Of a DNA stretch of 64,000 nt, positions 12,101 to 27,100 are shown one piece after another (positions within the stretch are counted from its first letter, which is position 1; every line of letters starts with the position of its first letter). Below the pieces are notes generated by a model, which searched no databases, was not told where the DNA came from, and was given only the letters and a program-made list of their open reading frames with translations. The stretch covers positions 1 to 64,000 of the forward strand of contig NW_004190583.1 of NCBI RefSeq assembly GCF_000224145.3. The letters are read 5' to 3'. The position numbers were made by a program, and so were the translations under genes. This DNA comes from Ciona intestinalis (lineage: Eukaryota; Chordata; Ascidiacea; Phlebobranchia; Cionidae).

Positions 12101-15100
12101 GGCGCGCCCCCTCTTCCACAAAAGCCGAAGAGTCCATACCAGAAGGTTATTAAGAAGAAGAACTCTCCCGGGCTCGAACCCCAGTCGAGTAAGTCGCCAC
12201 AGCGAGAGCTGGATCTTGACGAGAAATACGTGACTTCTATATCAATTGACGTCCCTTCTGTACGTCACTATATGGGTGATGGATTGGAGACAGACAAACA
12301 TGGTTACCTTCATCTCGGCTTTCCCGAACACAACGCGTAAACTAAAAAATCGTGAAATCGCCACGAAAATGTCATTCTGTATATGGTATCACGAACTGCT
12401 GAAGTAGCAGAAGCGAAAATAAGACGTTATTTTGCCATATTTGACAGATCTTATTGCTTTGTTAATTATTATACATCGAGCACATATGAATTAAATTGAG
12501 TATTCAAGTGTTTCGTGCGTACGTCCCATGGCGAAATTTTTAGATGCGGTTATTCCCATATGACTTAATAAACCAACCGGTGGTTATAACGCTATATCTA
12601 CCCGCAAAATTTCACCACTGAATACGTAAACGTAAAAAATAATAAATTTAAACATTTTTTCCCAAGCTACCAGCAATTTATAGCTTCATACAAACTATCA
12701 CGTACCTGTTGTGACGTCGTGGGTTGTCAAGGCGACTGATGACGTAGATTGTAGGGACGTTTGAACGACTGATGTTGTCAAAACTTGTTTGGTTGTTACA
12801 GTCGTTGGTTGGGTTATTCTGGTAACTGTAAAACAAGGTTTACTGAAACTCAAATAATGAGTAAAATACAATAGAAACTTGATTAAAGATCTGGTATTCG
12901 AAAACGTAACAGACAAAAAACCAAGCCCTACAAAATGTAAAATAAAAGATATAAATTCAGCCTATATGGCATCGTCAGTCTCTTATTAAAATGACTTGAA
13001 TAAGTTTGATAGTTGTAAAACTAGGTGATATAAATAGACGGGTCGCCAAAATAATAAAGGAAACGGTTAATAGTTTTGACGCATACGTTTTGGTATAATA
13101 GGTAGCTTGGTCGTTGTAAGTGGAGTTGATGACGTTATGGGTTGTGACGTCACGTTCAACGTCACTGTCGTTGTGCTGACGTCATTCGTATCCTCAGAAA
13201 CAGGAAGTAGGGCAAGGGAGGAAGTTGGTAAACGGCGGGTAAGTACGCTCACGGGAACTGTTGGGAAACAAAAATAACAAATAAATATTGTTGCTGGCAC
13301 GAAGGGCGGGGAATTTGTATTGTAACAGGCACGGATATATATTATTGTGGGTTAAGGTGGTTAGCACACAATGTCTCATATTTCCTAACTTGTTTTTAAA
13401 ATTTGAAATCGCTTTTTAAAGTCGTGATGGTATAGGTAATTCTGTGGTGATAAGCGACAAAAAATATGAACCATCTTACCCCAATCTACTGTATCAAACA
13501 AAAAATAAACAAACGATTTTTGTTGAGATCTAATGCAATATACACACCAACAGAAAATTGGTGTGTATCTTTTCTGTTTGACGACCGACTAATTAATCTG
13601 AGATATACAGTTTCTTTGATTAAATTGGACTTTATAACTCTTTGCATGCAGACAGTGACCAGTAAAAGATGCTCGCAATGTAGTTTGCAAATATTTACAA
13701 CACACAGAATTATGGCCGCTCAACTATTCATAATCTGTTTATGGTAAACATTTAAATTTCTAACACACAGCAACAAATTATGAAGAAAAATGAACCAATT
13801 TATGCGCTACTGTCATTGTAAGGATAAATATTTACGTTAGAAAACAAATTATGGATAAAACCATTGAAATAACAAACATGATTATAATTTTTACAGAAAA
13901 CTGCCTACGTTGTTTTTATAAAGGAAGCGTCTGAACTTCCAAAATATAAATAAACATTACGTCACTCGAATTTAAAATGAGTTCTGTCACATTGGGCTTA
14001 ACATACAGTTGTCAACCACATCGGCTTGCTCCCACGGAAAGGAGTATGGGAAATACACAAGTACTTCCTGGAAAATAGACTGAGTCGATGGGAAACCATG
14101 CAAATATGTACAGGCTCTGGCGAACAGCTAATACAATACAAGTTCAATACAGAGTAACGCCAAATTAACTCGCATGTTATATAAGGGCCCACAAAAAAAA
14201 GTAATGCTATTCAGACGTATGGGATTCTAACTTTTGGCTAACTTAAAACAACGTAAATTAATTATCGACACAGACTTATAATTACGACGCACGTATCTTT
14301 TTCCATATAAAATGCAATATATTTACAGCCATTGCCAAATTACGCTTCATCTAATAAACTATTCGCTACAATATTATAACTCATAGGGTAAAGGTAGTCG
14401 TTATGTGCTAACCTAGTCGTAAAAGGCTGGAAATGTCAGCAATGCGTTCCCTGTATGAATTGAACGTGATTGCTATCAAAGGCTTGGGGCAATACAGTTA
14501 CTCGTTGGATGAGATTAGGTATTCGATAATAAAGCCGGCTGTGTTGTTACAATAAGCATAAAATGACTAATAACTACACGGACACGATATTTAAGAATAT
14601 ATTCAATTTAATACACGTTTCTCCTATTTATTTGTACTTTAACTTCATAACGCAACATAAAATAAACATATCTTGTCTAAACCAACAGGTAAAGCAGTTA
14701 AAGTTAACGTCTTTTACGAATCTATCTCAGAGCTAGAAACCTTTGAAGAATGTACGAAGTAATGAAATACAAAATGATTGACAGCCTTTAGTTGGCTATA
14801 AGCTTATCTTAGATCAGCGGAAACAGTTGAAGGACAGAATAATTATACAGCTGGAAAGGCTGAAGCGACATGGAATAGTATTTACTGTTATACACAAACT
14901 TTTTTACCCAGCAGATGAAGTTCTGTGGTCTTTTGTAAAATATATGACCTCAAAAACACCATTGTTCCAACATACAACTACAACAATGAGTCAATTCTAG
15001 TACATTTAAATATTACGTTTGTTACGTCAAAAACAAATTTTCAAAGCATTTAATCAATATTTCACTATCTCAGTTGGTAATGAGTTCATGTTGACAGTAA

Positions 15101-18100
15101 TGTATACCAACCTTTCCTATGTTAAGTGCGAGCAGGCATTATTAAAGTTTATTCAGCGCTAAATTAGGCATGCGCCTATGGCAAGTCACGTATGCAGTTT
15201 ATCCATAGCCACGGACTTTTAAAGTATCCTACTAGAAGTAAATATAACTATGTAAATGTCATTTTAGTGTCTCCAAAGCAGTATTGATAAGTTGTTATAC
15301 AGTATGGGGTAACTTATGATGTAGAAAAGGTCTTGACACAGTTAAACAGGATTGATTGTGAGCAAGTGGTCAGGAAATGCTTTTACTATCTGAAACAGTG
15401 TCTAGAATGTGGCGCCGAGTAGTAATTTGTAGACGTAAACATCAATTGGCGGTCGGTCATCTGAAAACAGACGACGGCACGGAAGTAATAAAATATGCGG
15501 TCAGGGAATGTTGTCGGCGAGCGTTTGTTACGTCAGGCAGCTCTTGGTTTGTTACGTCATAACGCAAGCACATTATTGCCACGACAATGTATTGTGATGT
15601 TTAAAGTTTGGCTGTATCTACGATGCTAACCCTGTACAAATAGGAACGTGTTCCCAAGACATGAAAAGGGCATTATCAAACTAGATCTACGAATTCTGCT
15701 ACATGGCCAGCGCAAACTTACAATTTAATGCCTAAAGTTGTGGCCACAAAATAGAGGCCAACTCAGCGTAGTCGCGTGTAAAGTGCACCGCCATTGCTAT
15801 TGTTGTACGCAAAATCTCTCCTCAAGTCGTGGCACTTAAAAACCTGATTACTCAACGTATCAGGTTACAAAAACTAAACACAAATCAATTATAGCCAATT
15901 GAATTGAAAACTAGTAAGCTTGAAGACGTAAAAGTTAAACTTACTTAGCAGGAAGATGAAACAAGTAAGCCTTGAATCCATTTTAAGAATGAAATTTCGT
16001 CTTGTTTTTACATGATCCGTGAAAAAACTTCAGATTTCAGAATAAACCTAATTCATACCTAACTACCGTGACAGTCTTGGTCAATAAGTAATAAATACAA
16101 CCTAATTGAGCATAAAGTTTAGTCCTATGATACCTGTGTAAACTAGAATATATTCTACAACGACATGTCTGCTATTTCCAGAGCAAACACCGCGTCTTTA
16201 AAGCAAACCTTTCCTTTTCTCACTGAAGCTATTGTACGGTTATAAACTGCAGTCCTACTATGGAAAAGGCGAGAACGAGCTCGTACTTCGGCGAGATACC
16301 AATAACATATGTGAACCACTTCAATTTCGATCGCCCAATTCGCACGCGGCTTTCTCTTCGACATTTCTTGAACTATGAAGACGCCTTGCCTTGGGCCAGA
16401 GAACCAGATGGTTAAAATAATACTCATTGGTAAGTGGCCACTGTAACGTGCAGTCGCTTTGATGCTTTGGTTCAACGGCCCTTTCCTAACCTTTATCTAA
16501 TTAGCTGGGTGTCCACGCATGTCCAGTTCAATTCCTTGACGTCATTTCCGTAATTCAATTATGAACATCTGGTTGGGCAGGTCAAGGCTTACATTTTTCG
16601 TAAATAAACAATCGCTGATTAGATTTGATTGTTGCTTAAACAAGGAACCGTCACCTGTGCTTATGACGTTTGTTTGTTCTCAAAATTCCTTCATTGGAGA
16701 AAAGTCGACGGACCTTTATTTTCTGACGTCACACTTATGCACTCTAGAAACACCCATTTCTTTATAATGTAGAACCAAATCTATCCTTAACCTGCATTTA
16801 TGACTGGTCTTTCAAATACAACCTTCCGTGTCGTGGGCTTCACTTTATAAAGCCCTTTCTGTTTATTTGCACTCTTCTTTTGCAAACTCGTTGTTTGCTA
16901 ATGCAGGCTTGATGTTTTATCTGCACCGACTTTTCACTCCACGGAGCTCGCTTTCAAGCAAGACTGATTACTATCACAAAAACTCAACCCAGTCCTTTGC
17001 TTTGTAGTGATGCGTACAATCGGATGCTTCGTAAGCTCTGCCTACCTCTTACATACCTTCTCTGCCTCGGTTCGGAAATAGCTGGCCAATTACATAATTC
17101 TCAAGTTATTTCGTCAAGTATTGTCTCCGGTGTGACGTAATTTTGATAAATTCTCACGTATTACGCAGTCAAGTATTCTTAGAATTTATAGGTGTCTGTT
17201 AAAACTCATGGCATCTTAATTGTAAGGTCAATTGAAGATTACCATCATGTCTAAACCTCGGTACATGGTTAATCTATCATTAAACATATGTCCCCTCGAC
17301 CACGGTTTACTAATATTAAGCTCGGATACTAAACAGATGGTTATTAACGATATTTATCATACATAGAAGCAGATAGGCGATACATGATGCTGCTTAACAA
17401 TAATATTTAGGTGAGACTACGCTAAGCAGGCGCTATAGATAATATCAAACCCACAAGCAACTATACGGTTGTAGATTCAATCCTGTTAAAGTAAGGACCT
17501 GGTTAGGCACGATTGCGTGTCTGATTACGTCACCACGCATCAACGAAGCGAGCGACAAGTCCCTTCATTAATTTTACTCGAAATCAGTCTTCGGAAAATC
17601 TATTTGATGTGGTCTTACGGAAATAATCCAGGGATATTACACTGATGTCTAACAGAGCTCGCACTTTCGCCTGTTAACAGCTCTAAGTTAAAAGATACCG
17701 ACCTGTTTTCTTATCTACTGAACCTCTTGCATGTTTAAGTCCGACTTTGAAACTCGTAACCCTTTGAATATAGCGCTATACAGAATCACTGAGCCAACTC
17801 TACCTTTAACCGCAAATTCGCTGTAAAAAGAATAAAGAGGATATAGCCATTGAAATCAGTGCACTAAACCTACTGCTCCGAAGGTATATTGCGTTAATCA
17901 AACAAGCTCAAATGCTCTTATAATATCAAAGAGAGCCACACGCTCTAAACACCCAAGTACCCACCATTGCATAATAAGCAATGTGAGGCAAGCCAATCAA
18001 TAACTGCATTAACTCATGGTTATTACTATTGATCAAAGAAGATCAGTGGTCGGATCTCTCCTGACCAATCACTTTATAATGTTTAGCAAAAGAGCCAATG

Positions 18101-21100
18101 TAGTCACTGATACACGACCATCAACTTTTACTTTGTACTGAGTACTGTCTGGAACAAAAACAAACCTTAATATATCTTCGCGCAAAACTTATCTGCGATG
18201 CTTCCTAACCCAAATCAAATAACTGCGGCTTTTGTTCCACACATCTGGTAACCCTAAAACTCATTTACCTGTCACGCAGAACGTTGCAACAAATAACCAC
18301 GAAACCGTTAGTTCAATGGAGCAATTGGCACGGATAAGTTCGTTTCCGGCCCATTCTATCGTTCCGCTAAACCACTGAACCAGCACCAGCATTTCACGTT
18401 GAGCTTCGCGGCTTTTAACTCCAGAATAATAGATCGTTCGCTAACCCATTCATTCCAGTCTTTTTAAAGCTCTTTCCTCTAACACCTGCCCAGTGTTGCC
18501 AGTCTATATCCTTTATTTCGACTTCAGCTTACAAATATCAAACCACAGAAAGTAAATAGTTTAACATAGGCAACGCAGCTCAAACCGGAAGAGTAAACAT
18601 CGTCGTTCGAAGAAAACTTGGTGTAAAAGTTGGAAAGGTATCTTAACACCACGAAGGTATCTTAAAATAGCGGAGACATCATGCTAAAACGCGGCGGGAA
18701 AACGCACGTTAAGGGTGACTTGAGTGTATCTAATTACAGGAAGACGACACACGTTTGTTCCGTCGGTATATACTGTGTTCGGTCACACTGGGTAGCTTAC
18801 CCTCTCATTATTCGTACGTTCTAAATCTTCCAAAACAAAATATAGATACAATAGCGATTGATACGCAAAGGTGAGCAAACAGTGCTCGATACATACGTCA
18901 CAAACGTCGCTAATCTGACCTCTGATCCGCAAACATTAGCGAAGATAGGAAGTGTGATAAACTCGCGGCAAAGATCAAACTTTAACGGGGCATGGTAGTT
19001 TTCACAAGACGGGAAATATACTATACACGTTCGACAATTTCTCGGCATCCCCTAGTAGGACTTGTGTTAAAAGTTCGTGGTCTAAGTGATCGCTTGGTTC
19101 AGGCGGCAAATATCTTCTATTTGTATTACATACGTTTATGCTAGCACAGCAAAGCCACTATGTTAAATGGTTGTGGTCTGTATATTTAAAAGTATTGCAA
19201 CTCTTACTAAAATAGCCGAATACCACGTAATTACCAAACTTAAAAAAAGCGGTCACAGCCACATTATGGCGACGACGAGAAGGCGCCGACTTTTCACACT
19301 TAATTTAAAGTTTAATTAAACGATGGTCAAACTACGTCATGCTTGTTTCACGCGGTTATTATGATTTATGTTCGTATGTGTGTATGTTTACGAAGCAAGG
19401 CGACAGGCTGCTAATATAAAAGGATCCATGAATGAAAGGTATTTATCTTCCCGTGGTGCGACAACAACCGTCTTGAAACTATACTGGAGCTGTATAAAAA
19501 CATTTCGTGTCCGGTAACGAGTTACCACGTGTACAACTTGGCGAATGTTTTTATTTTTGTTTCTATTTTAATTCTTTACAGTCAAAGTAATATGCTATTT
19601 TGGAAAAAAAACACTTTAGTTTGAAACAACATAACTTTAAATACGTCACTACAAAACAAGTGGTTCCTAGAAACCCAAAACCGACCTAACTTATATTGGA
19701 CTTATTGACGTTTATTATAATGTAACTAAGGCAACGTAACGCTTGAGTTGTATTGTTGCTTATGAAATACAAGTTGTTGATAATACGAACACATATTCTG
19801 TAAGATATTTATAAACTTACCACACGAATACTCCACGTTGAGGAAGTTTCCACACAGATCACGTGACACAGGGAACGTACATCGGTATTGCCCATGGCAA
19901 CGTTTCGTGACGTAATCCATGGCGGTGGCTTTCGTAAAGTTGCAACCTAATATTAAAAAAGCATTTAGCAAAGATTTAAAACAAGGTATAAGTTTTTCCC
20001 ATTATATTGCAGGCTTACATCGGTTCATTTGAAACACAACAAAAATGAATAGGCTTTGGTCATTGGAACCCATTATATTGAAAGCAATATAGCAGGAATA
20101 AGATAAGTTATTCCCATTATATTGCCTTGAAAAATATCGCGTTTGATAAGTTAATACACAAATTGTATGAATGGTGTCCATTTACCGAATGTTCGTAACG
20201 GTTCAGTTGAAACCCAGGTATAATAACTGAGTTTTTGGGCGGTAACATAATTTGATATGATCCCAAGCTTTTAGAATCTATACGGTCCATACGTGGCGCC
20301 AATTTTCAACTGATGATAATAAGTTAACGTAAAGAACCCAAGACTCGGTTTGGTAACATAACCCCGCCCCTTAAGTTCTATAAGCTGCCCCAATCCGAAA
20401 ATTAGCTGAAATACTAAGTAGTGTGACGCTTGCTGAAAGCTTCTGCTTGTGGAAATGCGCTGAGGTAGGACTGAATTGATGTCAAGGATAATACGCCAAA
20501 CGTCGAAGTAAATGCCACTTAAAGTAATGCTTCGAACTAGAAGCGTATTCATATGGTATAACGGCATTCTCTGTCACAACAGGGGGACAACATACTCTAA
20601 TTGTAGCTTTAACTAAACAAGTGTACCCAACACTTATCGGCATAGCAGTCTAAGCTTGTTTAATAGTTCTTCGTATTTTGCATATCGGGAAGTTCAATTC
20701 GTCTCGACAATAAGCCAACATATAAATTGCCCTGAATAATTTTACCTTTGAAAGAAAACGGATATATCTGGCTTTACGTATTTGTTGAATGACGTCAAAA
20801 AGTTTTTAAAAGGATACGCCCAGCTCAACCATATCATGTGTATCGCAAATGTACCGTGATGTTTTGAACGTTTTAATGGTTTAAACTAAACTTCGTATGT
20901 TTTTAACCTAATGGTCCTTAACTCAGTTTTATTTACAGGCGAGAAAAATAGTTTGATAATTTCTCAAATTTACTCAAAAATATCAGATATTGTGAATATA
21001 TCTAGAATTCTAGAATCTAAGCTTTCTGTTCAAAACCACAAAAACGCCGGCCTTTCATGCTTTTGTTTTGTGTGGTAACACCCACGTTTGTGACATCACT

Positions 21101-24100
21101 TACTTCTCTGTGTGACGTTTCCGCAAGAAGGATTATCCGTGATTGTGACGTTATAAACAGCGATCACGTTTGGAGTCGACGCAGCGCCACGAGGACAACG
21201 AAGACGAACAGAAGCATCGCGACAAGAACCGCGTTTTCGAAAGGATTCCGTTTCTGCAAAAATAAACATGATGTTTAACATAACTACGTGCACGCTAAAA
21301 GTTATACGAAAACTGGCAATGGGCCAACTGTGGCATAAAGTCCCTGTCGCTTGCCACGATGTAGTGTTTTTCTCTTATAGGTAGTAAGACTATTTTATGC
21401 TAGCGGGGAAATCATGATAAGCATACGTTATGTAATTACAGCTCAATTGAAAATCCTGTTGCGGAAATCCATACAATCAAAGTATTATGGCGGTATAACT
21501 TGTTCCGCGTGTGGGCGATGGCGAATAGCTTACTTAGACCAAGTGGCTACTTAAAGCATTTTGGTATTTTCAAAACAAATATGCAAAGATACGCAGTTCA
21601 AATAATGTAGTTAAAATTACAAAATTCAAGAAACAAATTTCAATTTTTTTTAACTAGTTAAGAAAGTCGGAATTTGTGGTGATTCGTATAACATAAAGGC
21701 AGGGTAATTATTACAAGTTTTAAATTGCAGGTAAACATTTAGTATTGCAATTGCGGGTTTTCGGCGAATAATATATTTTGTTAACGTAGAATGACGTTTT
21801 GAAGACCACTGGGGAATGGTAAAGAACGTTTAGGGACCACACCGGTCACAATAAATAATCCTTAAAAGCAGAAATAGATTAAAATATAAACCTTTCTTAC
21901 TTAAGCGACACTTGTAAGTTACAGTGAGGTACTTGGACGTATCCGGGCAAGGATCTTTTCCGAACTCTCTCGGGTGAACGAGAAGCTGACAGACTCGCTT
22001 GTCTTGGCACACAGTCACAGTTTTCTAAGGAAATAATAATTTTAAGGTTGATTTACAACAGCTGGCTGGTATGCTTGTTTAGCATTGATACCACTAGTGC
22101 AGCAGTTTATTTTGGAAATATGAACGGGTGTCATGCTACTACTTGTTGGACCATGTCCATAATCAAACACAACGTTGACAAGATTATATACAACCCGTAC
22201 GTACAACACCAACTCGATCACGCTAATAATCCTAACCTTTTGACCGGGAAATTAACGATTGGGTACGTTACAGTTAGTATGGTTTCGTGGAACTTCAGCT
22301 TATTGCTCAGAGCGTTTCGGGTTGGAAGCGTGAAATTTTAAACCAGTTCGACAAATGAGCAACAACAGTTCAACAGACTTCTGGTTGCTTCCATCACAAA
22401 AACAATGGAGTCTGGTATCTTATCTTGCTGTATTTAAAAAACGATCAATTTCAATAAAACGATCCTTTTGGACGTTTTGATGAATAGCTATTGTTTTATA
22501 CACAATCACCGCCACGCAACGTCGCCAATCCACTTTAGAAATATTGTAAAACATTGCCCAAAGAATGCAAAGAGTTTAAAGCAATCTAACAAATAAAATA
22601 TTAGCAGAGTATTTATGAGAATTCCTAATACGAACGCGGGTAGATCGAAAATAATGTAGTTTAAATCAAAATACCCTCTTATGCACTAAACCACAACGCT
22701 GTTCAAGAAGTGCCGAGTTCAAAACAATACAACGAATACATTTAAGTTATGGCATTTGGACAATGTTTGGTTATAACAAACTTTTAAGATCAAGAAATAA
22801 CCAACTATGGTGCTCTGAAAGGCAAACTACAGTTTTCAATCTGTTTATCCAAATTTCCCATCAGACTGATGGAGGCACCAGATTAGATTAGATAAGACGT
22901 TCATTAATATTTAATACTGAGATTGTTTACTATAAGGTCAGGACAGGCATCGCTACTCAAAAAAGCCTAAAATGGTTCAAAATTACATTTGTGGCAAAAA
23001 CACAACTTTTTAACCTTGGGAGTTCTGAGCTAAAAGCTTGAAACAATCCACAATGTGAACTAAGTACATTTTCGGTTGATGTTTAGTCTGTTATATGAAA
23101 ATAGAACACACAGAGAGAAAATATAGCGACCCCACTGTTCTGTGAAGTGCATGAAACACGATATTCCACCGAATTACCCAGTGTTGAAATGTTTTTCCAG
23201 CTTATATGCTTAAAACCACAACGTCTAAGAGTCTTGTTTATTTTTGACTGTTTGAAATGTTTTAGAAATACCCTGAACAATAAGTACATTGAGACTTTTC
23301 GATTATGACGTAAAGTTTGAAAGCCTAAATCAATATTTACCGGCAGGTGTAAAATTTAGCACAAAGAAACAAGGGGTTTAGAGAACAGGACTTGTCCAGT
23401 GCATTCCACGGACAAGATAACAAGACTTGGGTTACCTTGAGCTTTGGGTGCTTGGCAGTTAAGGATGTGCCAGGTGACCCGTAAAGGGTTCGGCCACTTG
23501 TAAAGGTTGTAAGCAATGTGTTGCAGCGGAAAAGTGATTAAAATCACACCTGATATGACTAAACTAACACCAGAGATTGTAGGCGATGACGTGGAAACCT
23601 TGTGTTAGCAATTATACTTCACATCGCATTTCATATGATACGCAAGATACAGCAACGGATTAAAAGTATTTAGTTGCGAAACAGAGATGAACCGCGGGTA
23701 TTACACAAATGTCAGTTGAATATAGTGAAGCTGCAATGTTTGTATAAGCATTACCCATGAACGGTTCAGAGTGACAAGTGTGAAGCATATACGTCAATCA
23801 AAACTCCAAGCTGCGGTCAAAATATGCTGGGGGGAAATAAGCTTACAGATTACAAACCAAACAGAAGAAATGGAAGATTACATTCTTGTAACTTTAGGAA
23901 CGGATGATAGATTCGTACAATAAGCGTTCCAGGTTCGGAAAAAGCACAAAATCGCTGAAATATCTACAAATTGGTGAACAAACTTTTAACAAAGCTGCAA
24001 GTGCGTCACTTTCTATCGATTGTGACGTCACAGGCAAATATACCACGTGTTGCGGCTTACGCGTGTAATCCCAAAGTAAGAAGTGGAAACATAATCAAAA

Positions 24101-27100
24101 AGATTAAAACTTTGCCGAAGGAGTGCCAACATTACATACAGACTAATTAATCCGACTTTATTACGTAACACATAAGCCTTTGTTGCACCAACTGATTACG
24201 TACCACTAATTCGATTGCCCGCCGATGATTTAGCATTTTTTGGCATTACTCATCAAATCTGTCATTCTTGTTTCTATTTTCCGTCTGAGATTTTTGCGGC
24301 TTCACCAAAAACCTCACACCGGGCATTGAGGGCGTTTGTTTACCAGACAAAAGTGATTGTGAGTCACAATCGACTTCCGTTCCATTAGGTGGTTTCCCGG
24401 TTTTAGGTGATTCACCCATATCTGTTACAACTTGGTTGATAAAGAAAAAACGATTTAAAACAGATTTGTTTACCGCTATCGGTTGTTTACGGGTAATGAG
24501 AAAAGTTATAACACAAAAGAACACGAGCCATTGGTAAATATTATTTACAAGCTATACAGCTTGATTACAAAGAAGAAGAAGTTCTGGGTTAATAAAACAA
24601 CTTAACATCTTGTGTGTCTGGTGTAAAATTTCAGTAATGAACCGGGTATTTGAGTAGGGGTAACGGGCCAGGCCCGGCCCAAATACGAGGCCTAGAACAG
24701 AAAACAGTGTAAGTTAGACGATTCTCGTAACAAAATTAACTTCAATTGCTTCAAAATACAAACGAAATCCAATCCACAAATTGTATTCCAACAAATTGTA
24801 TATTTTGGCTCAAATGGGAACATCAATCCTTTTGTGGGCGCTGAATCAAAAAGAGATCGAAACGTTAATTGGGTACAAGATGAGATTTGTGGGGTTATGT
24901 CTGTCCATCTAAGAGGGCTTGTTTGTTCGTCGTATTATAACGAAACACGCGACTATTTAGGAAACCGCAAGGGATCTGTTCAGTGTTTATGACGTATTGC
25001 GTGACGTATACCGGATGAAATCAAGCCAGGGTTGGTTTGGTAAATAGGGAAAAATGTGGAAGGAAACAGGTTGTCTTGTGCGGTATATGTTGTTTCTATG
25101 AGTGCGGTGAAGCGTATCGTAGAATGTGTAATTGATGATATTCGATCGAAACCTGTCGAGTGAATGGTTTTACAGGGGTCGAGGAGGGGACGGGAAAACA
25201 AACTTCGCCACCGGGACTTTTGGAATCCATTTACAAAAGACGTTCGTGCTATTTTAAGATCATTCTATCTAATATTAGTCGGTACTTGTAAATGACGAGA
25301 GGGGGTGTACGTTGACATCTGTTTTGAAATGTAGGATCAACAATGGGACACGGTGAGGTCACAATTAACTAAATCCATTACGCCTTTCGTCGGACACCAT
25401 TATTACGTCACATAGTGATGACGCAACAGTCTTTTCCGTTTGGTTGAAATTTAATTCTCGCGCAAGGAAGCGTTTCAAAACATTCCTTTATTTCATAGAT
25501 CTGTGCTCAATCAGTAAATCTCTGACTTCCAACTTAGCTTCAAAACCTCCTTGGAATGTGCCCGTTAGTATGAGCTGTAAACTTGATTGATAGCAGACTT
25601 TGTTTCATAATACTGTGCACCGCATCCGTCGTCGGTTTAATACATCACAATTAGAATTTTTGCTCCCGTGACGTCACAATACCTCCCTTGAAAAGTGCAG
25701 TAACGTCATGAAATACACGGAGGAAAATTTAACTCTACTTTAAGCAAGCGGAAAAAGAGAAACAACAAAAGTCGAAGAATTTAGTTTTTGCGTAAAAATA
25801 GAAACGGATGTGTCTAAAACGATGTAGTTGCAGAATGAGTACCCAACAGAACACTGTGTCTCTTGCCATCCAGGTACATTTGCCCCGTGCAATCATAACG
25901 GTACGAAATGCAATGAATATTTTATGTACGTTCTAAACACCTTACATCATCGTTACCTATGTTACGTCACAATGTGAATAATGATTGAAGTGTTGAGGTT
26001 GTCGTCACGTGGTTTACCGACACGCTTCAGTTCACAAAGTAGAAATACGTCACCAGGATCCATTATCGTTATTTATGACGTAACTATTGGGCGTGACGAA
26101 GTAAAAATAGAGGCGTGGTGGTAGACAACAACTTGGAGATTGAAAGTAATTTGAAAAAAACAGGACATTATCTCAACTGGTTGTATTTCGTTCATTTTTA
26201 ATTAAACGGAAATTCTATTTGAGTCCGAAGCAGATGCCATTTTAGATAAAATATATACCTCTTGTATTAAACCATTCGTTGGATTGGATATTTGTTGTTA
26301 CGTATTTCGTAGCACTTGAATGATTTTAAAGTGTTTTATTTCCAATTTTGTTTAACTATAAGCAATTGCAGCAAAACCGCATTAATTTAAAATCATTTAG
26401 TAAATCATATCATATTCTATGCCTAGTTGATTCGGGAACAAACCGCGAAGACTAGTTGTGAGATATCTTGCATTTGGGACCCATTTACCTTCAGGGAAAT
26501 CTGAAAGATCGTGAAATTCATACTCGAACCACATCTGAGGTAATTTCAACAACGATTCGTGAACCGCAAAACCAACAAACCAAATCCAACTCACGCTGTG
26601 AGGATAAATCATGACGTATGTCCTGTCTTCTAAAACTATTCAGGCGTAACAACCATAAGACTCGACTGTAGCTATTTAAGAAATAGAGTCTATAAGAAAA
26701 AATTGAGAAAAGCTTTTTAAAAGTGGGTTGTAGGATATAGAAGTCACGATAGTCCAAAGTTAACATTATGCATCTGAGTGTGAAAGTAGCTCTGCTCTTG
26801 TGTTAATATATTGTTTTAAACATAAAAGCAACCACCAATGTTACAATAAAATAGATATGCAAGTAAGACGTTGCGATTGGGGTTTCGATATGTGTGCGAA
26901 AATAGAAATAAAAAATAATGACGTCATTAAAGTGCAGCTGTTATTTGATGTTACGGTTGGTTGAATACGATGAGTGACGTAGGGAAAACGATTAAAGGGT
27001 CAGTTTGAGACACCGGGGTTTCCTTGGGTGGCAAACATGGGTGTGAAGCGAGGGTATCGGGTCTAATGGACATTTTACCCTCTTCAACTAAAAGTAGACA

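Noticed and set aside
16155..16475. 106-residue minus-strand frame in EVA1C intron 6
   Set aside because: No splice borders, domain or family similarity; the phases of EVA1C exons 6 and 7 already fit without it.
23356..23547. Minus-strand frame with several cysteines near the EVA1C lectin exons
   Set aside because: Considered as a SUEL domain exon, but the real exons were found at 27794-27919 and 29489-29595 with matching phases.
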